Positions 51,835 through 59,841 of a DNA stretch of 64,000 bases are shown here, piece after piece (within the stretch, counting starts at the first letter, position 1; each line of letters begins with the position of its first letter). This DNA is from Caccoplasma intestinavium (GTDB lineage: Bacteria; Bacteroidota; Bacteroidia; Bacteroidales; UBA11471), in assembly GCA_018715885.1 (NCBI GenBank), contig DVKT01000034.1, forward strand, positions 67,564-131,563, given 5' to 3'. The position numbers and the translations under genes are program-made. A model generated the notes under the pieces. The model did not search any database. It saw nothing but the letters and a program-made list of their open reading frames with translations, and was not told where the DNA came from.

Positions 51835-52797
51835 ATGGATATATCCGTAATCGTTCCTTTGTACAATGAGGCTGAGTCGTTGCCCGAATTGTCGGCATGG
51901 ATAACCCGAGTCATGGACTCGAACTGCTTTACTTACGAAGTCATATTTATCGATGACGGGAGTACCGATGATTCTTGGCGGGTGATAGAGTCGCTTAAAG
52001 CCGAAAATCCTTGTCTGAAAGGAGTGAAATTCCGTCGTAATTATGGAAAATCTCCTGCATTGCATACCGGTTTTACCCGGGCGCAAGGCGATGTGGTCAT
52101 TACGATGGATGCCGATTTGCAAGACAGTCCCGATGAAATTCCGGAACTTTACCGAATGATTACCGTCGAGGGGTACGATATGGTTTCGGGGTGGAAAAAG
52201 AAACGTTACGACCCTTTGTCCAAAACGCTTCCGACAAAACTGTTCAATGCGACGGCACGCATGATTACAGGCATTCATTTGCATGATTTCAATTGCGGCT
52301 TGAAAGCCTATCGCAATGAAGTCGTGAAACATATCGAGGTCTATGGCGATATGCACCGGGATATACCATTCTTGGTAAAAAGTGCCGGCTTTTCCCGTAT
52401 CGGGGAGAAAGTCGTGCATCATCAGGCCCGCAAGTACGGGAAGACGAAATTCGGTATGAGCCGCTTTATAAACGGTTATCTCGACCTGATGACTTTGTGG
52501 TTCTTTTCCAAATTTTCGGAAAAACCCATGCATTTTTTCGGCTTGTTGGGCAGCCTCATGTTTGTTATCGGCTTTTTTGCGGCAGTTGCCGTCGGTGCTT
52601 ATAAGCTTTATGCCTTATGGCATGATATGCCTTATCGCCTGGTAACCGACTCGCCTTACTTTTTTATCGCCCTTACCATGATGATATTGGGCACACTGCT
52701 TTTCCTGTCGGGCTTTTTGGGAGAACTTATTTCCCGCAATGCTCCGGGACGTAACCATTATAATATAGAAAAAGATATAGATGATCGATTGGCGTAA
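51835..52797 (+). CDS. GT2-family polyprenyl-phosphate glycosyltransferase
   Basis: 320 residues. GT-A domain 'ISVIVPLYNEAESLPEL', 'IFIDDGSTDDSW', 'VITMDADLQDSPDEIP' (metal-binding DxD), and 'DFNCGLKAYRNEVVKHIEVYGDMHRDIPFLVKSAG' match GtrB/DPM1-type enzymes. Two C-terminal membrane helices (about 235-258 and 270-295) anchor it. It would load a sugar onto undecaprenyl phosphate at the cytoplasmic face. Sugar unknown. Confidence 0.93.
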   Translation: MDISVIVPLYNEAESLPELSAWITRVMDSNCFTYEVIFIDDGSTDDSWRVIESLKAENPCLKGVKFRRNYGKSPALHTGFTRAQGDVVITMDADLQDSPDEIPELYRMITVEGYDMVSGWKKKRYDPLSKTLPTKLFNATARMITGIHLHDFNCGLKAYRNEVVKHIEVYGDMHRDIPFLVKSAGFSRIGEKVVHHQARKYGKTKFGMSRFINGYLDLMTLWFFSKFSEKPMHFFGLLGSLMFVIGFFAAVAVGAYKLYALWHDMPYRLVTDSPYFFIALTMMILGTLLFLSGFLGELISRNAPGRNHYNIEKDIDDRLA

Positions 52798-53326
52798 ATA
52801 TCGTATATTGAAGCGTAGGATTGCCGGCAGGATGAGGGCTTTCGGCGTGCTTTTCACGTGTATGTTGCCTATGCTTTTTTCTGTTGCCTGCAATACCGAG
52901 GCTTGTCTCGAAAGTAAAACCAGCATATTCAGTGCGGCTTTTTACGCATACGGCGATTCGGCGGCAAAAGTGGTTATAGATTCGGTGTCGGTTTACGGGG
53001 TGGGGCAGTTCAAAGATTCGCTTCTTGTCGATACGTCCAATATATCTTCGTTTCGGGCTACTTTGCGTAGCGACCGTGATACGACGCAATATGTCATACG
53101 TTATGACCAGTATAACCTCAATCCCCGGTATAAAAGAGATACGCTCACATTCGTGTATCATACCTATATCGAGTTTGAGTCGGCCGAATGCGGAGCTATG
53201 TATAATTATGTCATCGATGATTTTCGGTATACGACGTGGCAAATCGTCGATGCCGAGTTGATGACTTCCGAGGTAGATAATCAAGATGTCGAAAACGTTC
53301 GTCTCTATTATTATGTGGTCGAGTAA
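52781..53326 (+). CDS. DUF6452-type lipoprotein
   Basis: 181 residues if started at 52781, overlapping the GT2 gene by 17 nt. An internal ATG at 52832 gives a cleaner signal peptide ('MRAFGVLFTCMLPMLFSVAC') with Cys as probable lipid site, so 52832 may be the real start. The mature part is all beta ('SIFSAAFYAYGDSAAKVVIDSVSVYGVG', 'AECGAMYNYVIDDFRYTTWQIVDAELM') and fits DUF6452. Function unknown. It is followed by, and overlaps, a DUF6048 gene; the two families commonly go together. Confidence 0.8.
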   Translation: MIDWRKYRILKRRIAGRMRAFGVLFTCMLPMLFSVACNTEACLESKTSIFSAAFYAYGDSAAKVVIDSVSVYGVGQFKDSLLVDTSNISSFRATLRSDRDTTQYVIRYDQYNLNPRYKRDTLTFVYHTYIEFESAECGAMYNYVIDDFRYTTWQIVDAELMTSEVDNQDVENVRLYYYVVE

Positions 53327-54050
53327 TCGTTTCTTGAGTATATTGTGTGCTGTGGTGATGTTGCTATTGTCGGGAATATCATTATCGGCGGCTGAAAAGC
53401 AAAAAAGCAAGCGTCTTGAAGACGGTTCACTTTATCGTTATCCGTTGTTGGACGGGCTGATTGTCGGTGTTGACCTTTTTCAGCCGGTCGTTTCGCTGTT
53501 CGGGCAGCAGTATGCCAATTATCAGGTATCTCTCGAAGTGAGTTTCCATAATCGGTTTTTCCCGATTTGGGAAACGGGCATCGGGTGGGCCGACAATACG
53601 CCTGATGATGGGAATTTTACTTATAAAGTATCGCCGACGTTATACAACCGTTTGGGGGTACTTTATAATTTCAATTATAATTCCACAGCTCCGGGGTATA
53701 TCTATATGGGGTTGTTGTATGGATTCTCGGTCTTTTCTTATGATATTACCGATATAGACCTCAGTTCGGGGTATTGGGGAACCAATAATAAGGCTGCCAT
53801 TTACGATTGCCATTCGCGGGCTCAATGGTTGGAGCCGCTTGCTGGTATCCGGGTAAATCTGTACAAGGGGCTTAAAATGGGTTTTTCGGTGCGATATAAA
53901 GTCTTGCTCAAAGCCAAGAACGATGAGACGACCCGTCCGTGGATAATTCCCGGTATGGGAAAACGCAGCGGAGGTTTTGATTTTACCTATTCGCTTTACT
54001 ATCAGATTCCTGTTAAGACGAAGAAACGTAATGTAATTGCAGGGGATTAG
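53313..54050 (+). CDS. DUF6048-type outer-membrane protein
   Basis: 245 residues from the ATG at 53313; an ATG at 53286 is also possible. Signal peptide 'FLSILCAVVMLLLSGISLSA'. The mature part has amphipathic beta strands with girdle aromatics ('RFFPIWETGIGWADNT', 'LYNRLGVLYNFNYN', 'SLYYQIPVKTKKR'), suggesting an 8-10-strand barrel. Matches DUF6048. It overlaps the DUF6452 gene by 14 nt, so the pair is probably translationally coupled and may form a lipoprotein-barrel complex (inference). Confidence 0.82.
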   Translation: MWSSNRFLSILCAVVMLLLSGISLSAAEKQKSKRLEDGSLYRYPLLDGLIVGVDLFQPVVSLFGQQYANYQVSLEVSFHNRFFPIWETGIGWADNTPDDGNFTYKVSPTLYNRLGVLYNFNYNSTAPGYIYMGLLYGFSVFSYDITDIDLSSGYWGTNNKAAIYDCHSRAQWLEPLAGIRVNLYKGLKMGFSVRYKVLLKAKNDETTRPWIIPGMGKRSGGFDFTYSLYYQIPVKTKKRNVIAGD

Positions 54051-54088
54051 TTTTCTCTTTTTGCGATGTATGTGTATTATTACAGTCT

Positions 54089-54133
54089 ACGGCAAGCCTT
54101 TCGAACATTCGGAAAGACTTGCCGTTTCTTTTT
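54089..54133. terminator. Bidirectional terminator between DUF6048 and sigma-factor genes
   Basis: ACGGCAAG / CTTGCCGT plus inner CTTTC/GAAAG helix, followed by TTCTTTTT. Confidence 0.8.
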
Positions 54134-54147
54134 GTTGGGAAGTTATA

Positions 54148-54738
54148 TTAGAATTTCTGATCCATTCGATTCCCGTTGGAGAAGAGTGTCGATTGGGCGT
54201 TTTTGATGACGAGTTTGTGGGTTGTACTTTTAGCGGTCGGCTTTTCCGTCAGATAGGCTTGTGCTTTTTTCCTGGCGATAAAGATGCGGCTTTTTACCGT
54301 ACCGAGGGGGATATTCATCTTGTCGGCAATCTCTTGGTATTTATATCCCGATACATACATGCGAAAAGGAATACTGTATTCTTTGTTTAATATGTCTATG
54401 GCATGTTCGATGTCCTGCATGGTGCAACGGGAGTCGGCCGACTCGGTGGTTCCGTACATAAGATCGTTCGGGGCAGTTTCGTATTCTTTGTCGCTTCTTG
54501 ATATGCGGACTTGGTCGGCACTCCTGCATTGGTTGATGAAAAGGTTTCTCATGATTGTATATAGCCAGCCTCCGAGATTGGTCGAATCGGTAAATTTTTC
54601 GAAATTGCAAAGGGCTTTTAAAAAGACCGATTGTGTTAAATCAGAAGCATCATCTTCGTTCTTGGTTAAGTAAAAAGCTGATTGCCATAAAGGTTTTTGA
54701 TTTGCGACTAAATAGTCTGCCATTTCTTTCTTTGTCAT
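54148..54738 (-). CDS. ECF-type RNA polymerase sigma factor
   Basis: 196 residues. Region 2 'FYLTKNEDDASDLTQSVFLKALCNFEKFTDSTNLGGWLYTIMRNLFINQCR' and region 4 'IPFRMYVSGYKYQEIADKMNIPLGTVKSRIFIARKKAQAYL' are clear; there is no region 1 or 3. The C-terminal 30 residues are a Lys/Ser/Thr-rich extension. No anti-sigma gene is adjacent, unlike many ECF pairs. It is divergent from the tandem-HTH regulator, and the shared intergenic region carries repeated 10-bp sites. Confidence 0.93.
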   Translation of the reverse strand: MTKKEMADYLVANQKPLWQSAFYLTKNEDDASDLTQSVFLKALCNFEKFTDSTNLGGWLYTIMRNLFINQCRSADQVRISRSDKEYETAPNDLMYGTTESADSRCTMQDIEHAIDILNKEYSIPFRMYVSGYKYQEIADKMNIPLGTVKSRIFIARKKAQAYLTEKPTAKSTTHKLVIKNAQSTLFSNGNRMDQKF

Positions 54739-55040
54739 AATTGTAAATTTTAATCGTTATAAAATAAGTAATATCGAGATGAATGCTTTTTTACTATATT
54801 GTTTTTTGGGCTATTTTGATATATTCGGTATGTAATGGAATAATATTTTTTAGTGCTTTTAATTCTTAAAACCGAATGTTTCTATTTGCAGAATAAAGAT
54901 TTTTTGTTTATTTTGTCAGAAAAATATAGTAAGTGCATTTATTTTGTGCGATTGTTTTGATTGATGTTGTAGCAAAGATATAAATATAATCAATATATTT
55001 ACTATATTTCATATATAAAATAACTATATTTAACTATATT
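54739..55040. repeat. Intergenic region with 10-bp iterons (TWACTATATT)
   Basis: The motif occurs at 54791-54800 (TTACTATATT), inverted at 54923-54932 (AATATAGTAA), at 54999-55008 (TTACTATATT), and as two directly abutting copies TAACTATATT at 55021-55030 and 55031-55040, the last touching the ATG of the HTH regulator. Such spacing suits an operator array. The rest is AT-rich and without an ORF. Confidence 0.65.
54973..54980 (-). promoter_or_regulatory. Possible -7 element for the ECF sigma gene
   Basis: Minus strand TATCTTTG (54980 to 54973). It gives an unusually long leader of about 225 nt to the start at 54738. Confidence 0.45.
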
Positions 55041-55994
55041 ATGGAAACAAAAGAAATTATACTCCAATTAATCACGGATGTAGGACTGAATGCAAAACAG
55101 TTTGCCGAGAGCATAGGGGCTACGCCTACCCAAATATATGATTTACAATCGGGAAAAATAAAGAAGATTACCGATAGAATGGCCGATAAAATACTTTCTC
55201 GATATAATAGGTATAGCCGGTTGTGGTTACTTACCGGTGAAGGACCCAAGTATAGGGATTTGCCATACCATGAGGTTTCGAATTTAATATCGGAAAGTGT
55301 TATAAGCAGAACCGAAAATGAAATGAAGCTTCTGTCTCCGGCGCTGGATTCGATGTCTGTCGGCTGGTTGCCCGACAATGGGATTATAGAGCGGATAAAG
55401 AATGTCATAATAAACAAGGGGCTGACCGAAGAAGAGTTTGCTCATGCAATAAATGTTCCCGAAAGTGCCTTGAAGGAGGTGTTTTTGCGGGGTATACAAT
55501 CCGACATTATCGTGCTGGTATCTATTATCAAAACTTATAAAGACATATCGGCAAAATGGTTGTTGACGGGTCTCGGTGATATGGGTGATTATAAAGTTCC
55601 AGTGTTGCCAAAAGAGATTTATTATGAAAAGAATGTAGATGTATATGATTATGTGAAAAAAAATGCAAAAAATATTCGGTATTCATCTGTTATAAAACAA
55701 TTTTCAAAATATAATCTCGTGTATGAGGTGTCGGGCGACTGGATGCTGCCCGATTTTAAACCGGGCGATATGCTGGCGCTTGTCGAAGTGCCCGAAAATG
55801 CACCTATTATGAACGGTAGTCCTTATGTTATAGATACAATGAGTACAGGATTGATCTTCCGGTTGATTTATCAGCAGGAAGACGGATTGCTTTGCCGTTC
55901 TTTCAATGATGATCGATTTGCACCTTTTTCGATTGCCCGAGACGATATATATAATATATACAGAGTAATCGGCATGTTGCGAACAAACGTGTGA
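55041..55994 (+). CDS. Regulator with two HTH segments and an S24/LexA-like domain lacking the catalytic dyad
   Basis: 317 residues. The first HTH is at about residues 10-65 ('LNAKQFAESIGATPTQIYDLQSGKIKKI', ending 'LWLLTGEGP') and a second similar module at about 115-180 ('LTEEEFAHAINVPESALKEVFLRG', ending 'KWLLTGLGD'). Residues about 220-317 are S24/LexA-like ('VSGDWMLPDFKPGDMLALVE'), but the nucleophilic Ser of 'GDSM' is Trp and the Lys position reads 'FRLIYQ'. Self-cleavage is therefore unlikely. I infer a non-cleavable repressor acting at the iterons next to it. It looks phage-derived but no phage genes adjoin. Confidence 0.85.
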   Translation: METKEIILQLITDVGLNAKQFAESIGATPTQIYDLQSGKIKKITDRMADKILSRYNRYSRLWLLTGEGPKYRDLPYHEVSNLISESVISRTENEMKLLSPALDSMSVGWLPDNGIIERIKNVIINKGLTEEEFAHAINVPESALKEVFLRGIQSDIIVLVSIIKTYKDISAKWLLTGLGDMGDYKVPVLPKEIYYEKNVDVYDYVKKNAKNIRYSSVIKQFSKYNLVYEVSGDWMLPDFKPGDMLALVEVPENAPIMNGSPYVIDTMSTGLIFRLIYQQEDGLLCRSFNDDRFAPFSIARDDIYNIYRVIGMLRTNV

Positions 55995-56058
55995 TGTATC
56001 CCCAAAATACAGATGTGTGTGGAGGGTCGAATCTGTCAGATATTTTTGCGGCAGGAAA

Positions 56059-56091
56059 TTTGGCGGTTATGCCGTGAAGTTGTTATCTTTG
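56059..56091 (+). promoter_or_regulatory. Promoter of the GH28 gene
   Basis: TTTG at 56059-56062 and TATCTTTG at 56084-56091, spaced 21 nt. Predicted leader about 95 nt. Confidence 0.65.
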
Positions 56092-56191
56092 TCGGGAGAT
56101 CTGTTTGGGGAAGGGTATGACCGACCATACGAATTTGCTCTGGCTTGCGAAAACGAAGTATACATTGAATATTTATCAAAAAAGAAAATCC

Positions 56192-57520
56192 ATGAAACAA
56201 ATTTTTCTGTTTGTCTCTTTGCTTTTGTGCTTGAATGTAACGGCCAAAGAGAAATTTCCCGACGGAACACCTATTCCTGATTGGTTTTATAAGAATACTC
56301 CCGTTGATATTGCCAAACTGGGCAAAGTTTACCGCATCACCGATTATGGGGTTGCTGCTAATGATAGCAATCTGCTTCAAACCGAAGCTATTCAGTCTGT
56401 TATCGATAAAGCGGCGGCCGACGGCGGTGGTGTAATCGTTGTTCCCCAAGGCACTTTCCTTAGCGGTTCTCTTTTCTTCAAGCCCGGTACCCATTTGCAT
56501 ATCGAGGAGGGAGGAGTCCTCAAAGGCAGCGACGATATCAGTAATTTTGCTATTGTAAATACCCGCATTGAGGGACAATCGCTGAAATATTTTGCCGCTT
56601 TGGTAAATGCCGATGGTGTAAATGGCTTTACCATATCGGGAAAAGGTACTATAAACGGTAACGGTTTGCGTTATTGGAAATCGTTCTGGTTGCGTCGTAA
56701 AGTGATACCCAAATGCACCAATATGGATGAGTTGCGTCCTCGTCTTGTATATATTTCTAATTGTAAGGATGTGCAACTGGAAGGGGTGCGTCTTATGAAT
56801 TCACCTTTCTGGACGACGCATCTTTATAAATGCGAGAATGTGAAATTGCTCAATCTCTATATATATGCGCCTTCGGCACCTGTAAAAGCTCCCAGTTCCG
56901 ATGCAATCGATATCGATGTTTGTACCAATGTTTTGGTGAAAGGGTGTTACCTCTCTGTAAACGATGATGCTATTGCTCTTAAAGGGGGCAAAGGTCCTTG
57001 GGCCGACAAAGACGAGAATAACGGAGGAAATTACAACATCATTGTCGAAGATTGCGTGTATGGTTATTGTCATAGCGCTCTTACTTGCGGTAGTGAGTCG
57101 ATTCATGACCGCAATATCATTTTGCGCCGTATTAAAATATCGAATGCTTCGCGTCTGTTGTGGTTGAAGATGCGTCCCGATACTCCGCAAAAATATGAAT
57201 ATATTCTCGTTGAAGATATCGAAGGCGATGCCCGTAGTTTCTTGTATGTAAAACCCTGGCGTCAATTTTTCGATCTTCAAGGCCGGGAAGATACCCCTTA
57301 TTCTTATTCCAACAACATAACGATGCGTAATATCAAGTTGAAGTGTAACGTCTTTTTCGATGTAAATCGTTCCGATGATTATTTCTTGTCGGATTTTACG
57401 TTTGAAAATCTCGATATTACGGCCGCTAAGGACGGAGTGCTGAAAGCCGATTTGATCGACGGGCTTAAAATCAAGAATGTTACGATCAATGGCGAGAAAA
57501 TGTCCAATCGTAAAAAGTAA
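56192..57520 (+). CDS. GH28-family glycoside hydrolase (polygalacturonase-like)
   Basis: 442 residues from the ATG at 56192, which gives a signal peptide ('QIFLFVSLLLCLNVTAK'). Right-handed beta helix with GH28 motifs: 'SDAIDIDVCTNVLVKGC', 'VNDDAIALKGG' (paired Asp), 'GYCHSALTCGSES' (His of the GHG motif) and 'LWLKMRPD' near the RIK site. Substrate is likely a pectic galacturonan or rhamnogalacturonan. Isolated from any SusC/SusD locus. Secreted to the periplasm. It converges with an MFS transporter. Confidence 0.93.
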   Translation: MKQIFLFVSLLLCLNVTAKEKFPDGTPIPDWFYKNTPVDIAKLGKVYRITDYGVAANDSNLLQTEAIQSVIDKAAADGGGVIVVPQGTFLSGSLFFKPGTHLHIEEGGVLKGSDDISNFAIVNTRIEGQSLKYFAALVNADGVNGFTISGKGTINGNGLRYWKSFWLRRKVIPKCTNMDELRPRLVYISNCKDVQLEGVRLMNSPFWTTHLYKCENVKLLNLYIYAPSAPVKAPSSDAIDIDVCTNVLVKGCYLSVNDDAIALKGGKGPWADKDENNGGNYNIIVEDCVYGYCHSALTCGSESIHDRNIILRRIKISNASRLLWLKMRPDTPQKYEYILVEDIEGDARSFLYVKPWRQFFDLQGREDTPYSYSNNITMRNIKLKCNVFFDVNRSDDYFLSDFTFENLDITAAKDGVLKADLIDGLKIKNVTINGEKMSNRKK

Positions 57521-57542
57521 AGATCTCTTTTATTAGTGAGAT

Positions 57543-57579
57543 AGATGCTCTGCATTATGATGCGGAGCATCTTTTTTTA
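57543..57579 (+). terminator. Terminator after GH28 gene
   Basis: AGATGCTC-T-GCA / TGC-G-GAGCATCT stem followed by a T tract. Confidence 0.8.
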
Positions 57580-57646
57580 TAGTATATGTGATGAGGAAAA
57601 AAGAGTTTAAAGCAATGCGTGGATAGTTGGGATTATTTGAAAAGAA

Positions 57647-58828
57647 TTATTGTTTTGAAAATAGGGTGATGCACAGCGAACAAAAAGCCAAACCGATACC
57701 CACGATTGTTACTCCGCTCCAACCAGCCATACTCCATGCGCTTCCCGATAGGAATGTTCCCAAAGAGCCTCCGATGAAATAGTTTGTCATGAAAATCGTG
57801 TTGATCCGGTTCGATGCTTTGGGATTGATGGAAAAGACGACGGTCTGATTGCTTAGTTGTATGCACTGCATACCGATATCGAGAATAAGTATGGTTATAA
57901 TGATGGCCGTGTATGTGTTTCCCCAAAGATAAGCTATAATCCATGCCGAGAGCATGAGAGCTGCGCCTAAAAGATTGAAGTTGTGTACGCCGATGCGGGA
58001 AACAAGACGGCCTACAACCGATGCAGACATTGCCCCGGCGACGCCGCATAATCCCAGCAATCCTACGACATCGCTGCCTGCGTAGAACGGGGCTTGTTCC
58101 ATTTTAAACGTAAGAGAAGCCCATAATGCAAGGAACGAGCCGAATGCAAAGGCTGCCCGTAGGGCACAAATACGCAGAAGTTTGTATTCGCGTATAAGGG
58201 CGAATAAGGAATGCATCAATCTCTTGTACGAGCCGGTATAATTGTTTTCGGTGTAAGGCATGATACGCCATACGATGAGCGTACATAATGACATGACAAT
58301 GGCAGCGATAACGTACATCGAACGCCAGCCCAGCCATTCTCCTACCAGCCCGCTTATTACGCGCGAAGCGAGAATGCCGGTAAGTAACCCCGAAACGATA
58401 AGGCCCACGTTGGCGCCTTTTTTCTCCGGTCGGGAGTATTGGGCGGCAATGGGAATGAATATTTGCGGCATGACCGAACAGACTCCTACGGCAAACGACG
58501 CGGCCATTACCGCGTGGAAATTGTTCGACAGTGCAATACATAGCAAGGCTATTGTCAGTATGGAGAAACTGTATGAGACGATTTTCTTGCGGTCGAATTT
58601 ATCGCCCGAGGGTATGATGAAAAATAATCCGCAGGCATACCCTACTTGTGTAATCATGGCAATAAGGCTTGCTCTCCATTCATCGATGCCGAGGTCATTT
58701 CCCATCAGAGAGAGGAGCGGTTGGCAATAATAGATATTTGCTACCGAGACGGCAGCCATACAGGCCATAATGAAAAGCAATGAGGCGGGAACTCCTTCGT
58801 CGTCTTTCAGTTGCAGATGCTTTCTCAT
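57647..58828 (-). CDS. Major facilitator superfamily transporter
   Basis: 393 residues, twelve membrane helices. A typical loop 2-3 motif lies near 'IPSGDKFDRKKIVSYSFSILTIALLCIAL' and the half repeat at 'GRLVSRIGVHNFNLLGAALMLSAW'. It resembles YfcJ/YnfM-type drug:proton antiporters; substrate is not known. No regulator or metabolic partner adjoins. It lies downstream of tRNA-Glu, from which it is separated by a terminator. Confidence 0.92.
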   Translation of the reverse strand: MRKHLQLKDDEGVPASLLFIMACMAAVSVANIYYCQPLLSLMGNDLGIDEWRASLIAMITQVGYACGLFFIIPSGDKFDRKKIVSYSFSILTIALLCIALSNNFHAVMAASFAVGVCSVMPQIFIPIAAQYSRPEKKGANVGLIVSGLLTGILASRVISGLVGEWLGWRSMYVIAAIVMSLCTLIVWRIMPYTENNYTGSYKRLMHSLFALIREYKLLRICALRAAFAFGSFLALWASLTFKMEQAPFYAGSDVVGLLGLCGVAGAMSASVVGRLVSRIGVHNFNLLGAALMLSAWIIAYLWGNTYTAIIITILILDIGMQCIQLSNQTVVFSINPKASNRINTIFMTNYFIGGSLGTFLSGSAWSMAGWSGVTIVGIGLAFCSLCITLFSKQ

Positions 58829-58855
58829 CGATTTGATTTAAGAGTATAAAAAGAA

Positions 58856-58885
58856 AAAACCTTACAATCGAAATTGTAAGGTTTT
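58856..58885 (-). terminator. Terminator of tRNA-Glu
   Basis: 13-bp stem AAAACCTTACAAT / ATTGTAAGGTTTT with a UUCG loop on the minus strand, followed by a T-rich tract. It begins 1 nt past the tRNA end. Confidence 0.88.
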
Positions 58886-58886
58886 G

Positions 58887-58959
58887 TAGCGAAGCCGGGA
58901 ATCGAACCCGGGTCTCATCCGTGAGAGGGATACGTGCTAGGCCACTACACTACATCGCC
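58887..58959 (-). tRNA. tRNA-Glu(CTC)
   Basis: Minus-strand cloverleaf, 73 nt: anticodon loop CTCTCAC (anticodon CTC, codon GAG), T arm CCGGG/CCCGG around TTCGATT. The acceptor GGCGATG against CTTCGCT has a U-U mismatch at the sixth pair and a G-U first pair. CCA is not encoded. Confidence 0.9.
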
Positions 58960-58975
58960 ATCTTTTAAGACGCCA

Positions 58976-59003
58976 CAAAAGTAGCTATTTTATGTATTCG
59001 CAA
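58976..59003 (-). promoter_or_regulatory. Promoter of tRNA-Glu
   Basis: Minus strand TACTTTTG (58983 to 58976) with TTG (59003 to 59001) 17 nt upstream; same -7 octamer as the tRNA-Arg and SRP RNA promoters. Confidence 0.6.
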
Positions 59004-59058
59004 AAAGAATTTTACATATTTTAATATGTCTAATTTTTCATTGCCTCGTAGTTTGTAT

Positions 59059-59835
59059 TTATTCGGCAGGGAGATTAAATAGCCGACAGGCGTTTTTGTA
59101 GGTAATCGTTTCTATTTCGAGGGTTTCCATGTGTAATTCGTTAGCGATAAATTCTGCCGTGTGCCGGACGAATGCCGGTTCATTCCTTTTTCCCCTATAA
59201 GGTACTGGTGCAAGGTAGGGGGCGTCGGTTTCGAGCAAGAGGCGGTCGAGAGGAATTGCCGAAAGAGTCTCTCGTAGAGAGCTTTTTTTGAAAGTAACGA
59301 TACCGTTGATGCCGATGTAGAAATCGCCCGATTCGAAAATTCTCGAAAGCTCTTCCGACGAGCCGCTGAAACTATGGAATACGCCTCGCACATCGAGATG
59401 CGATAACTTGTGCAAGACCGGCAGTATGGAGTCGAGTGCTTCCCGGCAATGTATGATGACGGGTAGTGAGCGTTGGGCGGCGTATCGGATTTGCATTTCG
59501 AATGCATCGATTTGCTCCTTTTGATAGCTCTTGTCCCAGTAAAGATCTATGCCTATCTCTCCAACGGCCTGATATGAATTTGTGTCGAGTATTTCGAAAA
59601 TGTGATCGAGGTCTTTCCGATAGTTTTCGGTTACGGAGGTCGGGTGCAATCCCATTGCGGCCGAGCACATGTCGGGGTAGGCATTGAGCGTATGCTGTAA
59701 CGCATCGATGGTGTCGAGGTCGACATTGGGTAACATCAGTCGGGTAACGCCGTTTTCCAATGCCCGATGTACGACATCGTCGCGGTCGTTGTCGAATTCG
59801 GGCAGATAAATATGTGTATGGGTGTCGAAAAGCAT
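59059..59835 (-). CDS. TatD-family metal-dependent hydrolase
   Basis: 258 residues. 'LFDTHTHIYLPEF' (metal-binding HxH), 'VGEIGIDLYW', 'PVIIHCREA', 'GVFHSFSGS' and 'LLLETDAPYLAP' are the TatD metal and active-site motifs of a TIM-barrel 3'-exonuclease/hydrolase. It starts 6 nt after the prenyl synthase gene, so the two are cotranscribed. Confidence 0.94.
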   Translation of the reverse strand: MLFDTHTHIYLPEFDNDRDDVVHRALENGVTRLMLPNVDLDTIDALQHTLNAYPDMCSAAMGLHPTSVTENYRKDLDHIFEILDTNSYQAVGEIGIDLYWDKSYQKEQIDAFEMQIRYAAQRSLPVIIHCREALDSILPVLHKLSHLDVRGVFHSFSGSSEELSRIFESGDFYIGINGIVTFKKSSLRETLSAIPLDRLLLETDAPYLAPVPYRGKRNEPAFVRHTAEFIANELHMETLEIETITYKNACRLFNLPAE

Positions 59836-59841
59836 ATCGGG

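Noticed and set aside
54148..55994. Prophage remnant around the S24-like regulator
   Set aside because: No structural, integrase or replication genes lie on either side; neighbours are an ECF sigma factor and a GH28 enzyme.
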